Shown here: positions 1 to 9,395 of the stretch, in pieces | How positions within the stretch are numbered: the stretch's first letter is position 1 | Layout of the letters: each line of letters begins with the position of its first letter | Source of the DNA: Spirochaetota bacterium | GTDB taxonomy: Bacteria > Spirochaetota > Spirochaetia > JABEVK01 | Assembly: GCA_020049045.1 (NCBI GenBank) | Contig: JAIFLN010000017.1 | Coordinates: forward strand, 1 to 59,678 | Reading direction: 5' to 3' | DNA: 59,678 nt | Made by a program: the position numbers and the translations under genes | Notes under the pieces: model-generated | What the model was told of the DNA's origin: nothing | The model's database searches: none | What the model saw: the letters and a program-made list of their open reading frames with translations, nothing else

Positions 1-90
1 GTGATTGTCGGTACCCCGACCCCGGTCACGGGGCGCAGTGGCATTCAAGTTCTCGGTTTGATGGAATTTTTGCTGGGAAGGCCTCAGTGA
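1..90 (+). CDS. C-terminal fragment of an unrecognised protein (cut by window edge)
   Basis: Frame 1 is open from the first base to a TGA at 88-90, giving about 29 residues (begins VIVGTPTPVTGR, ends LLGRPQ). The valine-rich start followed by a G-T-P turn looks like a beta strand and loop of a folded protein, but I cannot name the family. It ends just before the decayed peptidase copy on the other strand. It could be a chance open frame; only the upstream sequence would settle it. Confidence 0.3.
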   Translation: MIVGTPTPVTGRSGIQVLGLMEFLLGRPQ

Positions 91-117
91 GAACGGAACA
101 CCCTTGTCACCCCGTGC

Positions 118-1036
118 CTATAGCGTCCCCTGCCAGTAGACCCAGTCGTCGTTGTCAGAAAGGTCGCAGACACTGAGTTCCAGGTAAATCTCGGTACCAG
201 CTTCGAGGGGGTGATAATCGAGTTCGATGTCTTCCCAGGTTCGGCCGTCAAACCCCCAGTCTTCGGTGGCCGACAGGCTTAAGTAGCCTTAAGTCTCAAG
301 TTTTCCTTGGCGCAACTGCAGAACCTGCCCGTCCCAGGAACCTTCCACGAGACCCGATTCGACGTCTTTTCAGCTTGAACATCGGACTCACCCAAGTTTT
401 CGTCGACCAAAAAGACCGGACCGACGGGCTTGGCATTGGCTGCGGGCTTTGTAGCGGTTGTTGGTGTCCCGGTGCCATAATAGGAGGCAAGGAAATCCCG
501 CCACAGAGAGGCTTCGCCAATCCCAGCCATGGCTTCGTAGGAGGCCATCAGGCAGGCATCAAAACCGATAATGTCCAAGGCACCCAGTTTTGCGGCGCTC
601 AAGCCTCCGCTCACTCCCTTGCTGATAACCTCAAGGGACAGTCCCGAGTCCGCGGATTCATCGACGCCGAAGCCCGACCAACCGCCCCCATGGTCCCAGA
701 AAAACAAGCCGTCGTGTTCGGCGGGAAATTGGGTCGTAGACTCTTTGATGAAGCGGAGGTAAGGAGCTTGGGGGTTTTCCAGGACTTTATCCCTCCAACG
801 TTGGCTTGTGAATAATTGGAACCTCGATCGGCGAGTATGACGAGGTTGACGTTTTTCCCGGTGTCGGCGCTGAGCATTTCGTTGAGATCGTCTACTGCCG
901 ACTCTTCCAGGTCGTTGTCCCCCAGCATGTAAACCATGATGGTCCATGGTTTTGTCTCAAGGGCGCCAAGGAGGCACAGCGGGGTCAGAGCAAAAAACAA
1001 AAGGAAAGTGATGAGCTGTTTTGAAAACGATTTCAT
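118..1036 (-). pseudogene. Decayed duplicate of the C11 (clostripain-like) peptidase gene
   Basis: Reading leftwards from the ATG at 1036, the sequence is nearly identical to the gene at 19238-21101: the same signal peptide (MKSFSKQLITFLL), the same H-G-G-G-W histidine block and the same FDACLMA cysteine block. It has lost several internal stretches and shifts frame after about residue 93, so no frame encodes a whole enzyme. The segment between the histidine and cysteine blocks survives in a different frame. The C-terminal end (118-270) still matches the detached C-terminus of the other copy. At least one deletion has a short direct repeat at its edges. It is not expected to give an active product. 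Confidence 0.9.
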
Positions 1037-1217
1037 GACGGTTCTCCTAGGTTATTTGAACGATACTCTGCGGGGTGCACTACAGTGACGCCTCAGCATA
1101 AAGCAATTCTCGACGAGAAACTTGGACCGGCTGGACCTGGCCAGAGTGCGACATAAGTCCTGGTCTTCAAGGGCGAGATCTCCCACCACGCAACCGTAGT
1201 CATTTCGACTACGGTTG
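1037..1217 (-). pseudogene. Remnants of PIN toxin and Phd-like antitoxin genes plus operator
   Basis: Directly upstream of the dead peptidase are scraps that match, in order, the PIN toxin (21098-21514), the Phd-like antitoxin (21511-21807) and its promoter region. Recognisable pieces are the toxin 3' end (1037-1096), short pieces around 1098-1135, and antitoxin codons around 1137-1188. Most of both genes is deleted. The final 27 bases (1191-1217) form a perfect inverted repeat with 11-base arms (CAACCGTAGTC / GACTACGGTTG) around ATTTC. It corresponds to the operator region of the intact copy, but the -35 and -10 hexamers there are degraded. Confidence 0.8.
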
Positions 1218-1300
1218 TCACGCTGAGGAACTATACCAGAGTAACCAATTGACGGGGCACATTTGTATTGGGAACAAAGACCGTTCGTCCTGCGACAACA

Positions 1301-1318
1301 TTTATACCTTCTTTATAC
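1301..1318 (+). promoter_or_regulatory. Candidate KdpE binding site upstream of kdpA
   Basis: Two perfect copies of TTTATAC start at 1301 and 1312, 11 bases (one helical turn) apart and 36 bases before the kdpA start codon. The known E. coli KdpE site upstream of kdpFABC is likewise a pair of TTTATA/TTTACA half sites. The kdpE gene is in this operon. Binding itself is inferred. Confidence 0.65.
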
Positions 1319-1353
1319 GGCCTTCGATAGCTTGATCATCAGGAGGAATCCTT

Positions 1354-2982
1354 ATGAACGAGCTGATGACCGTGACCCTGTACCTCGGTGTCTTGGTCCT
1401 GGCCGCCTGGCCGCTCTCTCGTCCCCTGGCCGCCCTGATGAGCGGCACCGGGCTTTCAAAGCGAGGGAGTTCGATCGATCGGGTGGTCCTTTCGCTGTTT
1501 GGGCTGAAGAACGCCCCCGGTCAAACGGCACCGCAATGGGTCACAACGTTGCTCACCTTCTCGCTGCTGGAAATCCTGGTTCTGTTCCTTATCCTGGGTC
1601 TCGACGGAGTTCCTTGGGAACTGTCGCTCAACACGGCCGTCAGCTTCGTGACCAACACCAACTGGCAGAACTACGCCGGGGAATCGACCCTTAGTCCCTT
1701 CTCGCAAATGGTCGGCCTGGCGGTGCAGAACTTCCTTTCGGCGGCGTGCGGGTTCGCCGTCTTGGCGGCACTGGTTCGTGGTTTGGTTTGCAAGGAGTCC
1801 CAAGACCTGGGGAATTTTGCCGTCGATGTGGTCCGTTTCACCCTCTACGTTCTGCTTCCGATTTCCGTGGTCTACGCCCTGTTCCTGGTGTCCCAGGGTG
1901 TGGTCCAGACCTGGACTACCTCGGTAACCGTCCAGACGTTGGCGGGAACAACCCAGACCTTGGCGCTCGGACCGGTCGCCTCCCAGGAGGCCATCAAGAT
2001 GCTGGGCACCAACGGCGGCGGATACTTCAATGCCAACTCAGCCCATCCGTTTGAGAACCCCACGGGCCTTTCCAACTTCGTCCAGATGCTGTCGATGTTC
2101 CTGATTCCAGCGGCTTCGGTGTTTGCCTTCGGACGGGTGGTCCGCGACCGACGTCAGGGGATCTCGCTGGCCGTCGTGATGACCCTTCTCTTCGTTTTGG
2201 CCGTGGGCCTGGCCTGGTGGGCCGAGTCGTCGGTGGCGGGCTCCGCCACGGGCAACATGGAGGGAAAGGAGACCCGGTTTGGCATCTTCCCCTCAGTCCT
2301 GTTCAGCGCCATCACGACCTCCACTTCCACCGGTGCAGTCAATGCTATGCACGACAGCTACACGGCCCTCGGCGGGCTGGTTCCGTTGGCACTCATGCAC
2401 CTGGGCGAAGTTGTCTTCGGGGGCGTGGGTTCGGGACTGTACGGCATGCTTTTGATGGTTTTGCTGACGGTGTTTGTCGGTGGTCTATTGGTGGGACGCA
2501 CCCCCGAGTACCTGGGGAAGAAGATCGAGCCCCGGGAGATGACGCTGATCAGCATTGCCCTCTTGGTGACTCCGGTGGTCACGCTCTTAGGTACGGCGGC
2601 AGGGGTGTTGTGGCCCGACGCCGTGAAGTCACTGAACAACCCCGGTCCCCATGGCTTCACGGAGATTCTCTATGCGTATACGTCGGCGGCCAACAACAAC
2701 GGCAGCGCCTTCGGGGGGCTCAACGGCAACACTCCGTTCTTCAACCTCACCTTGGCTGCGGCCATGTTCGTGGGACGTTTCGGGGTGATGATTCCCGTCG
2801 TTCTTCTGGCCGGTTCCCTGGCCCAAAAGCGGTCTATGGCCACCACCAGCGGCACGTTGCCGACACACACGGTCACCTTTGCCGTCCTGCTCATCTTTTT
2901 TCTCTTCTTGTTGGCCGCCCTCAACTTCATCCCTGCCTGGTCGTTGGGTCCGGTGGCCGAGGCCCTCGGAGGTGCTTTTTGA
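1354..2982 (+). CDS. kdpA: Potassium-transporting ATPase subunit A
   Basis: This is the K+-binding and channel-like subunit of the high-affinity KdpFABC pump in the inner membrane. The 542-residue product is close to the usual 550-560, has about ten hydrophobic segments and carries typical KdpA stretches: [10 protein letters not shown], the [14 protein letters not shown] selectivity-loop region and the [11 protein letters not shown] loop. The ATG at 1354 follows an AGGAGG at 1341-1346. Its TGA overlaps the kdpB ATG by one base, so the two are translationally coupled. I see no kdpF-sized peptide upstream. The KdpE-like box at 1301-1318 suggests induction by K+ limitation. Confidence 0.97.
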   Translation: MNELMTVTLYLGVLVLAAWPLSRPLAALMSGTGLSKRGSSIDRVVLSLFGLKNAPGQTAPQWVTTLLTFSLLEILVLFLILGLDGVPWELSLNTAVSFVTNTNWQNYAGESTLSPFSQMVGLAVQNFLSAACGFAVLAALVRGLVCKESQDLGNFAVDVVRFTLYVLLPISVVYALFLVSQGVVQTWTTSVTVQTLAGTTQTLALGPVASQEAIKMLGTNGGGYFNANSAHPFENPTGLSNFVQMLSMFLIPAASVFAFGRVVRDRRQGISLAVVMTLLFVLAVGLAWWAESSVAGSATGNMEGKETRFGIFPSVLFSAITTSTSTGAVNAMHDSYTALGGLVPLALMHLGEVVFGGVGSGLYGMLLMVLLTVFVGGLLVGRTPEYLGKKIEPREMTLISIALLVTPVVTLLGTAAGVLWPDAVKSLNNPGPHGFTEILYAYTSAANNNGSAFGGLNGNTPFFNLTLAAAMFVGRFGVMIPVVLLAGSLAQKRSMATTSGTLPTHTVTFAVLLIFFLFLLAALNFIPAWSLGPVAEALGGAF

Positions 2983-4955
2983 TGCGTGATACCCTTGTTC
3001 AGACCTTTGCCAAGCTCCATCCCCGGGAACAGCTGAGAAACCCGGTGATGTTCACCGTGTACCTGGGGGCCTTCCTGACCACCTTGTTGGGCTTCGGGGA
3101 ACCGACGCCCTTTGTGTGGTCGGTCACCCTGTGGCTGTGGGCCACGGTGCTCTTCTCCAATTTTGCCGAAGCTGTCGCCGAAGGACGGGGAAAGGCCCAG
3201 GCCGCAGCCCTCCGCAAGACCAGAAGCGAAGTTCAAGCCAAACGCCTGGCCTCACCTGACTGGGAGGCTCCCTTCACCGTCGTCGCCTCGACCAGCCTCA
3301 AGCAGGGTGACCTGGTGATCGTCGCAGCCTCCGAGACCATTCCCGCCGACGGGGAGGTTGTGCAGGGTGCGGCATCAGTCGACGAAAGCGCCGTCACCGG
3401 CGAGAGTGCCCCGGTGGTGCGGGAGTCCGGCGGTGACCGCAGTTCGGTGACCGGGGGAACCCGGGTCTTGTCGGACCGGTTGCTGATTCGCATCTCGGCG
3501 GCCCCCGGTCAGGGGTTTTTGGACCGGATGATTGCCCTGGTGGAAGGCGCCCAACGCCAGAAAACCCCGAACGAGATTGCCCTGACCATCCTGTTGGTCA
3601 CCCTGACGGCCATCTTTCTGGTGGTGACCGTGACCCTGTGGCCCTTCAGCCTGTTCGCCGTCCAGCAAGCGGGGAAGGGTACACCCCTCGGTTTGGTTTC
3701 TCTGGTGGCGCTGTTTGTCTGCCTGGCCCCCACCACCATCGGAGCCCTGCTCTCGGCCATCGGTATCGCCGGAATGAACCGCCTGTCCCGCGTGAATGTT
3801 CTGGCCACCTCGGGCCGGGCCGTGGAAGCCTCGGGCGATGTGGATACCTTGCTCCTCGACAAAACGGGGACCATCACCTATGGCAACCGGATGGCCGATC
3901 GGTTTGTTCCCCTCGAAGGCGTGAAACTCGCGGACCTGGCCCAGGCCGCTCTCAACGCCTCGTGGGCTGACCGGACGCCCGAGGGCCGCAGCATCCTGCC
4001 CCTGGCTCTGGCGGTACCGGGAGTCAAAGAACCGGACCTCAGCGGTCCTCATCGGGTCCACGAGTTCACGGCCCAAACCCGGATGAGCGGTCTCGATCTC
4101 GGGTCCATTCTGTATCGGAAAGGAGCACCTTCCTCCATGGCCGTTCCCGAGGCCGTGCAGAAGGAGGCGGACCAGGCCGCCCGGTTGGGGGCAACACCCT
4201 TGGCAGTGGGTGTGGACGGTCGGATCCTCGGTCTGGTGATTCTCAAGGACATCATCAAGGAGGGAATTCGCGACAAGTTCGCCCAGCTGAGGGCCATGGG
4301 AATCAAGACCATCATGATCACCGGTGACAACCCCTTGACCGCCGCCAGCATCGCCGCCGAGGCAGGGGTCGACGACTTTATCGCCGAGGCCAAGCCCGAG
4401 GACAAACTGGCACTGATCCGCCAGCTCCAGGCCGAAGGGCACCTGGTGGCCATGACTGGCGATGGGACCAACGACGCCCCTGCCCTGGCCCAGGCCGATG
4501 TGGCGGTGGCCATGAACTCCGGAACCCAGGCCTCCAAAGAGGCCGCCAATATGGTAGACCTGGACTCCAACCCCACCAAGCTCACCGAAGTGGTGTTGGT
4601 GGGCAAGCAGCTGTTGGTCACCCGGGGAGCCCTGACCACCTTCAGCATCGCCAACGACGTGGCCAAGTACTTCGCCATCCTGCCGGCGATGTTTTTGGCC
4701 CTCTACCCGGGTTTGGCGGTGTTGAACATCCTGCACCTGGCTACCGCCGAATCGTCCATTCTGTCCGCCGTCATCTTCAACGCCTTGATCATTCCGGCCC
4801 TGATTCCCTTGGCCCTACGCGGCGTCAAGGCGGCTTCCCAGTCTGCCGCAGCCCTTCTTCGGCGCAACCTCCTGATCTACGGCCTGGGTGGCCTCGTCTT
4901 GCCCTTCGTGGGCATCAAGCTCATCGACATCGTTCTCACCGGACATTTTTGGTGA
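2982..4955 (+). CDS. kdpB: Potassium-transporting ATPase ATP-binding subunit B
   Basis: This P-type ATPase subunit energises K+ uptake through KdpA. The 657-residue protein has the actuator motif [10 protein letters not shown], the phosphorylation motif DKTGT (aspartate about residue 293) and the hinge motif [20 protein letters not shown], with membrane helices before and after the catalytic domains. I chose the ATG at 2982, overlapping the kdpA stop, although the frame stays open far upstream inside kdpA; conserved KdpB sequence begins right after this codon. It sits between kdpA and kdpC in the standard order. Confidence 0.97.
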   Translation: MRDTLVQTFAKLHPREQLRNPVMFTVYLGAFLTTLLGFGEPTPFVWSVTLWLWATVLFSNFAEAVAEGRGKAQAAALRKTRSEVQAKRLASPDWEAPFTVVASTSLKQGDLVIVAASETIPADGEVVQGAASVDESAVTGESAPVVRESGGDRSSVTGGTRVLSDRLLIRISAAPGQGFLDRMIALVEGAQRQKTPNEIALTILLVTLTAIFLVVTVTLWPFSLFAVQQAGKGTPLGLVSLVALFVCLAPTTIGALLSAIGIAGMNRLSRVNVLATSGRAVEASGDVDTLLLDKTGTITYGNRMADRFVPLEGVKLADLAQAALNASWADRTPEGRSILPLALAVPGVKEPDLSGPHRVHEFTAQTRMSGLDLGSILYRKGAPSSMAVPEAVQKEADQAARLGATPLAVGVDGRILGLVILKDIIKEGIRDKFAQLRAMGIKTIMITGDNPLTAASIAAEAGVDDFIAEAKPEDKLALIRQLQAEGHLVAMTGDGTNDAPALAQADVAVAMNSGTQASKEAANMVDLDSNPTKLTEVVLVGKQLLVTRGALTTFSIANDVAKYFAILPAMFLALYPGLAVLNILHLATAESSILSAVIFNALIIPALIPLALRGVKAASQSAAALLRRNLLIYGLGGLVLPFVGIKLIDIVLTGHFW

Positions 4956-4966
4956 AAGGAGCTTTC

Positions 4967-5551
4967 ATGAAAACCCTTGTTTCTTCCCTTCGCAGCCTGG
5001 TGCTTTTCACGGCCCTTCTGGGCCTCGGATACCCGTTGCTGGTTACCACCCTGGCGCAGCTGGCGTTTCCCCTGCAGGCCAACGGTTCTCTGGTGGGGGC
5101 GCCAGACAAGCCAGAAGGCTCGCTGCTCATCGGACAGGACTGGCCTTCACCCCCGTGGTTCCAGGGGCGGCCGTCGGCCACCGGGGGCCAGCCCTACAAC
5201 CCCCAAGCCAGCGGCGGTTCCAACCTCTCGCCCCATGGGCAGGCGCTGGCCGATCGAAGGTCGGCCGCCGAGGCTTCGTGGAAGGCCAGGGCCGCCGATG
5301 CAGGTCAGAGCGACGCTGTGCCCGAGGCACTGCTCAGTGCCTCGGGCAGCGGCCTGGACCCCGATCTGGACCTTCAAGCCACCCTGTGGCAGGTTCCTCT
5401 GGTGGCTCACGTCCTCCAAACTGATGCGGCACTGCTGGAGCAGTTGGTACGGTCCTTGGCCGTCCACCCTGCTTGGCCCTGGGACCCCGACTCCTTTGTG
5501 AACCTGCTCAAGCTCAACCGGGCCCTGGCCCAGATTCTGGCGAAGGCGTAA
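4967..5551 (+). CDS. kdpC: Potassium-transporting ATPase subunit C
   Basis: KdpC is the single-span subunit that stabilises the KdpAB complex and raises ATP affinity. The protein has 194 residues, the usual length, with one N-terminal transmembrane segment (about residues 10-32) and family features such as GSLLIGQDW, the FQGRPSA block, the GSNLSPHG block and the VPxxLLxASGSGLDPDL block. The ATG at 4967 follows AAAGGAG by a good spacing. Upstream TTG/GTG codons overlapping the kdpB stop lack such a site. Confidence 0.96.
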   Translation: MKTLVSSLRSLVLFTALLGLGYPLLVTTLAQLAFPLQANGSLVGAPDKPEGSLLIGQDWPSPPWFQGRPSATGGQPYNPQASGGSNLSPHGQALADRRSAAEASWKARAADAGQSDAVPEALLSASGSGLDPDLDLQATLWQVPLVAHVLQTDAALLEQLVRSLAVHPAWPWDPDSFVNLLKLNRALAQILAKA

Positions 5552-5560
5552 GGTAGGGGG

Positions 5561-8188
5561 ATGGAACTTCCGAGGCCGGACCCCGACGTTCTCCTCTCTC
5601 AAATCCAGGCTCAGGAGCAGGCCCCTCGAGGCTTGCTCAAAGTCTTTTTGGGGTACGCCGCCGGAGTGGGCAAGTCCTTCGCCATGCTCCAGGCTGCCCA
5701 GGTCGCCCAGCTCCAGGGACGAACGGTGGCGGTAGGGTGGGCGGAGCGCCACGACCGGCCCGATACGCTTGAGCTCTTGGCCGGGCTCCCCGAGGTGCCC
5801 CCCCGGGTGACCTCCGAAGGCTCCCTCACCCTGCGGGAACTGGATCTGGATGCTTGTTTGCAGCGCCATCCCGAAGTGTTGCTCGTCGATGAGCTTGCAC
5901 ACTCCAATGCGCCCGGCTCTCGTCACCAGAAGCGTTGGCAGGATGTGAAGGAGCTTCTGGATGCCGGCATCGAAGTTTGGACGACGGTCAACGTTCAGCA
6001 CCTCGAATCGATGAACGATGTGGTGGCCCGGATCACCGGTGTTCAGGTACAGGAGACGGTGCCGGACAGCCTCTTCGACCGAGCCCAGGAAGTAGAAATC
6101 GTCGATGTCGACCCTGAAGACCTTGTGGATAGGCTGAAGGCTGGCAAGGTGTACCGGCTGCCCCAGGCGCAGAAGGCCCTGGAGTCCTTTTTCCGAAAGG
6201 AAAACCTCCTGGCTCTCCGGGAGTTGACCTTTCGCCGGGCCGCCGAAAGGGTGGGGAAGGAAGTGGACCACGCCAGAACCCAAAAGAACGTCCAAGCCAT
6301 CTGGCCTGTGCGTGAGCGGCTGATGGTATCGGTGGGACCCAGTCCCCTCTCCGAGGACCTGCTCCGTCAGGCCGCCCGGATGGCGCGTTCTCTCGATGCC
6401 GAGTTGCTGGCGGTATCCATCGAGACTCCTTCGTCACGGTTGCTGGATTCGGCTTCCCAAGCTCGGTTGGCCCACAACCTCGGGGTGGCCGAAGCCCTCG
6501 GTGCCGAGACGGTCATCCTGCAGGGAGAGGACGTGGCCCGGGATCTGGTTGCCTTTGCCCGCAAGCGCAACGTCACCAAACTGGTGATTGGGAAGAACCG
6601 GGATACGGGTTGGAAGCGGTTTCTCCGCCGGACTATCGGGGACGAACTCCTGCGGCTGTCGGGGGATATCGATGTCTATGTCCTGACGGGCCGCAAGACC
6701 AATCCCTCCATCCCAGAGGTTCGGCGAACGCTTTGGCAGCTCCACTGGAAGAACTGGATCTGGGCGGTCCTTCTGGTGGCCGGGTTCGCCGCACTGGCGA
6801 TTCTTTTCCGCCAGTCGGGTATGGCCGAGGCAAACCTCATTCTGACCCTGTTGATGAGCGTGGTGCTTTCCGCGTCGCTTTTCGGCCTTTCGGCCAGCAT
6901 CGTCAGTTCGGTTTTGAGCGTTCTGGCCTTCAACTTCTTCTTCACCCAGCCCCAATACTCCTTGGCCGTCGATGACCCGCAGTACTATCTGGTGTTTGTT
7001 TTTCTTCTCATTGTCGGCCTGGTCATCGGTGCCCTGACTCATCGGCTTCGGACGGCTCTGGAAACCTCGCGGACCCGGGAGCAGAGGATCGAGACACTGA
7101 ACCGCATGCATCGTCAGCTGGCCGAACTGCTCTCCGCCGAGGCTGTCCAGTCCTGTGCTGAGGCTCTTGTCCAAGAGCTTCTGGGAAGCCGAGTGCAGAT
7201 CCTCCTTCGAGACCGTTCAGGTCAATGGCTGTCGACCGGTACGGTTCAGCCGGGAGATGTCGCCCTGTTCGACTGGAGTTGGGAGCACAACGAACGCGCT
7301 GGCTGGGGCACCGGAACTCTGTTTCGCCACCGGCTGTCGGTTTGGCCCCTCACGGGCACCCAGGGACCGGTGGGAATCCTCGCCCTCGAATCTCACAGCC
7401 ATCCGGCAGACTTGGTGGAGTCCCTGGCGGCCTTGATCACCTCGGCCCTCGAAAGGGTGGGGCTGATCGAGCAGACGCGAACACGGGACCGCCAGGTCGA
7501 AAACGAACGGACCCGCAACGCCATCCTCCACAGCCTGTCCCACGACCTTCGAACCCCTTTGGCCGTCCTGAGCGGCAGTCTGGAAGCCCTCGCCCTGTCC
7601 TCGGACACCCAGTGGGCACCACGGGATCTCGGGGTTGTCGACTTGCTGAAGAAGGAGGCCGATGGCTTGGCAAGGCAGGTCGAGAACCTGCTGGAACTCT
7701 CCCGGCTCTCGGACCAGGACTGGAGCCAGTCTCTGGTGGAGGTTCCCGTCGAGGAACCTGTCCAGGGTGCCCTCGAGCGATTTTCCAGGACTCACCCTCA
7801 GGCCGTTGTTCAGCAGGAAGTGCCCGCCGAGGTTCTTACGGCTCCCATGGAGCCCCGGCTTGTCCACCAGGCTCTGATCAACTTTCTGGAAAATGCCTGG
7901 GAGTATGCCGGTTCTGAAGGACTGGAGTGTGTCGTCACAGTGGACAGGAACCTCGTTCGCTACGAAGTCCGTGACCGGGGACCCGGGGTTTCCCAAGGTG
8001 AGCGGGGCAAGATCTTTCAAAAGTTCGTCCGAGGGAGTTCGATCACCGAGAGTACCCACCGGGGAACAGGTTTGGGCCTCGCCATCGTCACCGAGGTCGC
8101 CCGAGTCCATAACGGACGCACAGGAGTGGAGGATCGACCGGGTGGTGGATCGATCTTCTTTCTGGAGTTTCCCCGATGGCAGTCCTGA
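5561..8188 (+). CDS. kdpD: Osmosensitive K+ channel sensor histidine kinase
   Basis: KdpD senses K+ limitation and phosphorylates KdpE. The 875-residue protein has the N-terminal KdpD domain with a Walker A-like GYAAGVGKSF (about residues 31-40) and DELAH, then a universal-stress-protein-like domain (about 250-370), four transmembrane helices (about 400-500), a GAF-like region, the phosphoacceptor block SHDLRTPLAVLSGS (histidine about 661) and an ATPase domain with NFLENAWEYA and GTGLGLAIV. It starts 9 bases after kdpC and overlaps kdpE by 13 bases. The complete domain set argues that it is functional. Confidence 0.96.
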   Translation: MELPRPDPDVLLSQIQAQEQAPRGLLKVFLGYAAGVGKSFAMLQAAQVAQLQGRTVAVGWAERHDRPDTLELLAGLPEVPPRVTSEGSLTLRELDLDACLQRHPEVLLVDELAHSNAPGSRHQKRWQDVKELLDAGIEVWTTVNVQHLESMNDVVARITGVQVQETVPDSLFDRAQEVEIVDVDPEDLVDRLKAGKVYRLPQAQKALESFFRKENLLALRELTFRRAAERVGKEVDHARTQKNVQAIWPVRERLMVSVGPSPLSEDLLRQAARMARSLDAELLAVSIETPSSRLLDSASQARLAHNLGVAEALGAETVILQGEDVARDLVAFARKRNVTKLVIGKNRDTGWKRFLRRTIGDELLRLSGDIDVYVLTGRKTNPSIPEVRRTLWQLHWKNWIWAVLLVAGFAALAILFRQSGMAEANLILTLLMSVVLSASLFGLSASIVSSVLSVLAFNFFFTQPQYSLAVDDPQYYLVFVFLLIVGLVIGALTHRLRTALETSRTREQRIETLNRMHRQLAELLSAEAVQSCAEALVQELLGSRVQILLRDRSGQWLSTGTVQPGDVALFDWSWEHNERAGWGTGTLFRHRLSVWPLTGTQGPVGILALESHSHPADLVESLAALITSALERVGLIEQTRTRDRQVENERTRNAILHSLSHDLRTPLAVLSGSLEALALSSDTQWAPRDLGVVDLLKKEADGLARQVENLLELSRLSDQDWSQSLVEVPVEEPVQGALERFSRTHPQAVVQQEVPAEVLTAPMEPRLVHQALINFLENAWEYAGSEGLECVVTVDRNLVRYEVRDRGPGVSQGERGKIFQKFVRGSSITESTHRGTGLGLAIVTEVARVHNGRTGVEDRPGGGSIFFLEFPRWQS

Positions 8189-8868
8189 ACTCAAAAGTCC
8201 TGATCGTCGACGATGAGGCCGCCCTCCGCCGGTTTCTCGTCGACACCCTGCATCACCAAGGGTACGCCGTCGAAGAAGCGGGAACCGCCGAAGGTGCCCT
8301 CCACTTGGTGGCAAGCTTGAATCCGGATCTCGTCCTTCTCGACCTAGGACTCCCTGACCTGGACGGGAAGGAGGTCGTCCGCCGAATTCGGGAGAGTCAT
8401 TCCATGCCCATCCTTATCCTTTCCGCCCGGGACCAGGAAAGTGAGAAAGTGGCGGCCCTGGAAGCGGGTGCCGACGACTACCTCACCAAACCCTTTGGGA
8501 GCGCCGAACTCGTGGCCCGAATCAAGGTAGCCCTGAGGCACCGGGCCAGAGAACGGGGCCCTATCACCAGGCAGAGTTTCGGCGATCTGGTCTGGCTGCC
8601 CGAGGTACAACAGGTTCTCCACCGGGGAAGCCCCCTCCACCTCACGCCCATGGAATACCGGCTCTTTGAGTTCCTGGCCTCGTCCCCCGGGCGAGTCCTC
8701 ACCTACGGGACGATACTCCACGAAGTGTGGGGACACTCCAGCTTGGAGCAGGCCCAGAACGTGAGGGTCACGGTGGCCGCGTTGCGCCGAAAGATCCATG
8801 ACGGCGAGGACGGTGCACGGTACATCGGGACGGAAGTGGGAACCGGCTATCGGTTCTTGGCACCGTAG
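8176..8868 (+). CDS. kdpE: KDP operon response regulator
   Basis: This 230-residue OmpR-family regulator activates kdp transcription. The receiver domain (residues about 7-120) has VDDEAALR, the acceptor-aspartate segment LVLLDLGLPDLDG and the conserved lysine in DDYLTKPFG. The winged-helix DNA-binding domain (about 135-228) ends with the usual GTEVGTGYRF. The start codon lies inside kdpD. The likely target is the TTTATAC repeat before kdpA. A small hairpin follows the stop but has no T-run. Confidence 0.95.
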   Translation: MAVLNSKVLIVDDEAALRRFLVDTLHHQGYAVEEAGTAEGALHLVASLNPDLVLLDLGLPDLDGKEVVRRIRESHSMPILILSARDQESEKVAALEAGADDYLTKPFGSAELVARIKVALRHRARERGPITRQSFGDLVWLPEVQQVLHRGSPLHLTPMEYRLFEFLASSPGRVLTYGTILHEVWGHSSLEQAQNVRVTVAALRRKIHDGEDGARYIGTEVGTGYRFLAP

Positions 8869-8996
8869 CAGAAAGACTGCTGGTTGGCGAGGGTGGTATC
8901 GAGGACGAAACCCTTGACGGCAAGGGTAGGCAGTCATGCCAGTCTGTTCCGCAACTGCCGTAATCAGGCCAACGAGTCGGTCACCACGCCGCCGGT

Positions 8997-9395
8997 TCAC
9001 GGCGTGACCAGTGCAACCGACGGATAGTAGGTTTTGTAGCGTCCTGAGTCACGGGTCAGCAGGGGGAACCCCGTTGCCTGAGCATGGGCGCCGATGAAAA
9101 AATCTGGTAATGGCGCGGTTTTTGAGCCGCCTTTGCGGCGATAGGCCAGAAAGGCCTTCGCCGCGAGAAACAATGCCGATTTTGGGAGTTCCTGCAAGGT
9201 CAATCCCAGTTTGGCGAGAAGCTCATCGACTTCCTGCACCGACTCGGCACCCGCACAAAGTTCCGAAAAGATCATGGGATTGATCACCAACCCCTGCGGA
9301 CGCTGAAGTTCCAGTTGACGCTCCGACCAGTCTGCCCAGGTCGCATCGTCGTGGGCGATGTCCAGAATTACGTTTGTATCAACGAGAATTGGCAC
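8997..9395 (-). CDS. PIN-domain toxin, FitB/VapC type
   Basis: This is a likely Mg2+-dependent ribonuclease toxin of a type II toxin-antitoxin pair. The 132-residue protein has the PIN layout: DTN near the start (D6), a glutamate in the third helix (SELCAGAE), a central aspartate in LPDFFIGAHA and a fourth acidic site in TRDSGRY. Its partner is the RHH antitoxin at 9700-9927, upstream on the same strand. The GTG start at 9393-9395 touches the end of a 300-bp MITE that separates the two genes. Before insertion the antitoxin stop TAG would have been followed directly by this GTG. The insertion removed the nearby GGGGAGAGG that probably served as its ribosome site, so toxin synthesis may now be low. 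Confidence 0.85.
   Translation of the reverse strand: MPILVDTNVILDIAHDDATWADWSERQLELQRPQGLVINPMIFSELCAGAESVQEVDELLAKLGLTLQELPKSALFLAAKAFLAYRRKGGSKTAPLPDFFIGAHAQATGFPLLTRDSGRYKTYYPSVALVTP

Noticed and set aside
1321..1353. A kdpF peptide gene before kdpA
   Set aside because: No hydrophobic open frame of about 25-30 codons with a start and ribosome site is present.
2217..2981. N-terminal extension of the kdpB frame into kdpA
   Set aside because: No family similarity and wholly inside kdpA; the coupled ATG at 2982 matches KdpB length.
3375..4736. Long open frame of about 450 codons antisense to kdpB
   Set aside because: Glycine/histidine/glutamine-rich composition typical of the antisense of GC-rich coding DNA; kdpB on the other strand is unmistakable.
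8867..8881. Hairpin AGCAG-N5-CTGCT after kdpE as a terminator
   Set aside because: Five-base stem and no following T-run.
8344..9000. Open frame antisense to kdpE reaching into the gap before the FitB-type toxin
   Set aside because: Most of it lies over kdpE. The part in the 128-base gap (8869-8996) resembles nothing I know. I see no gene there.
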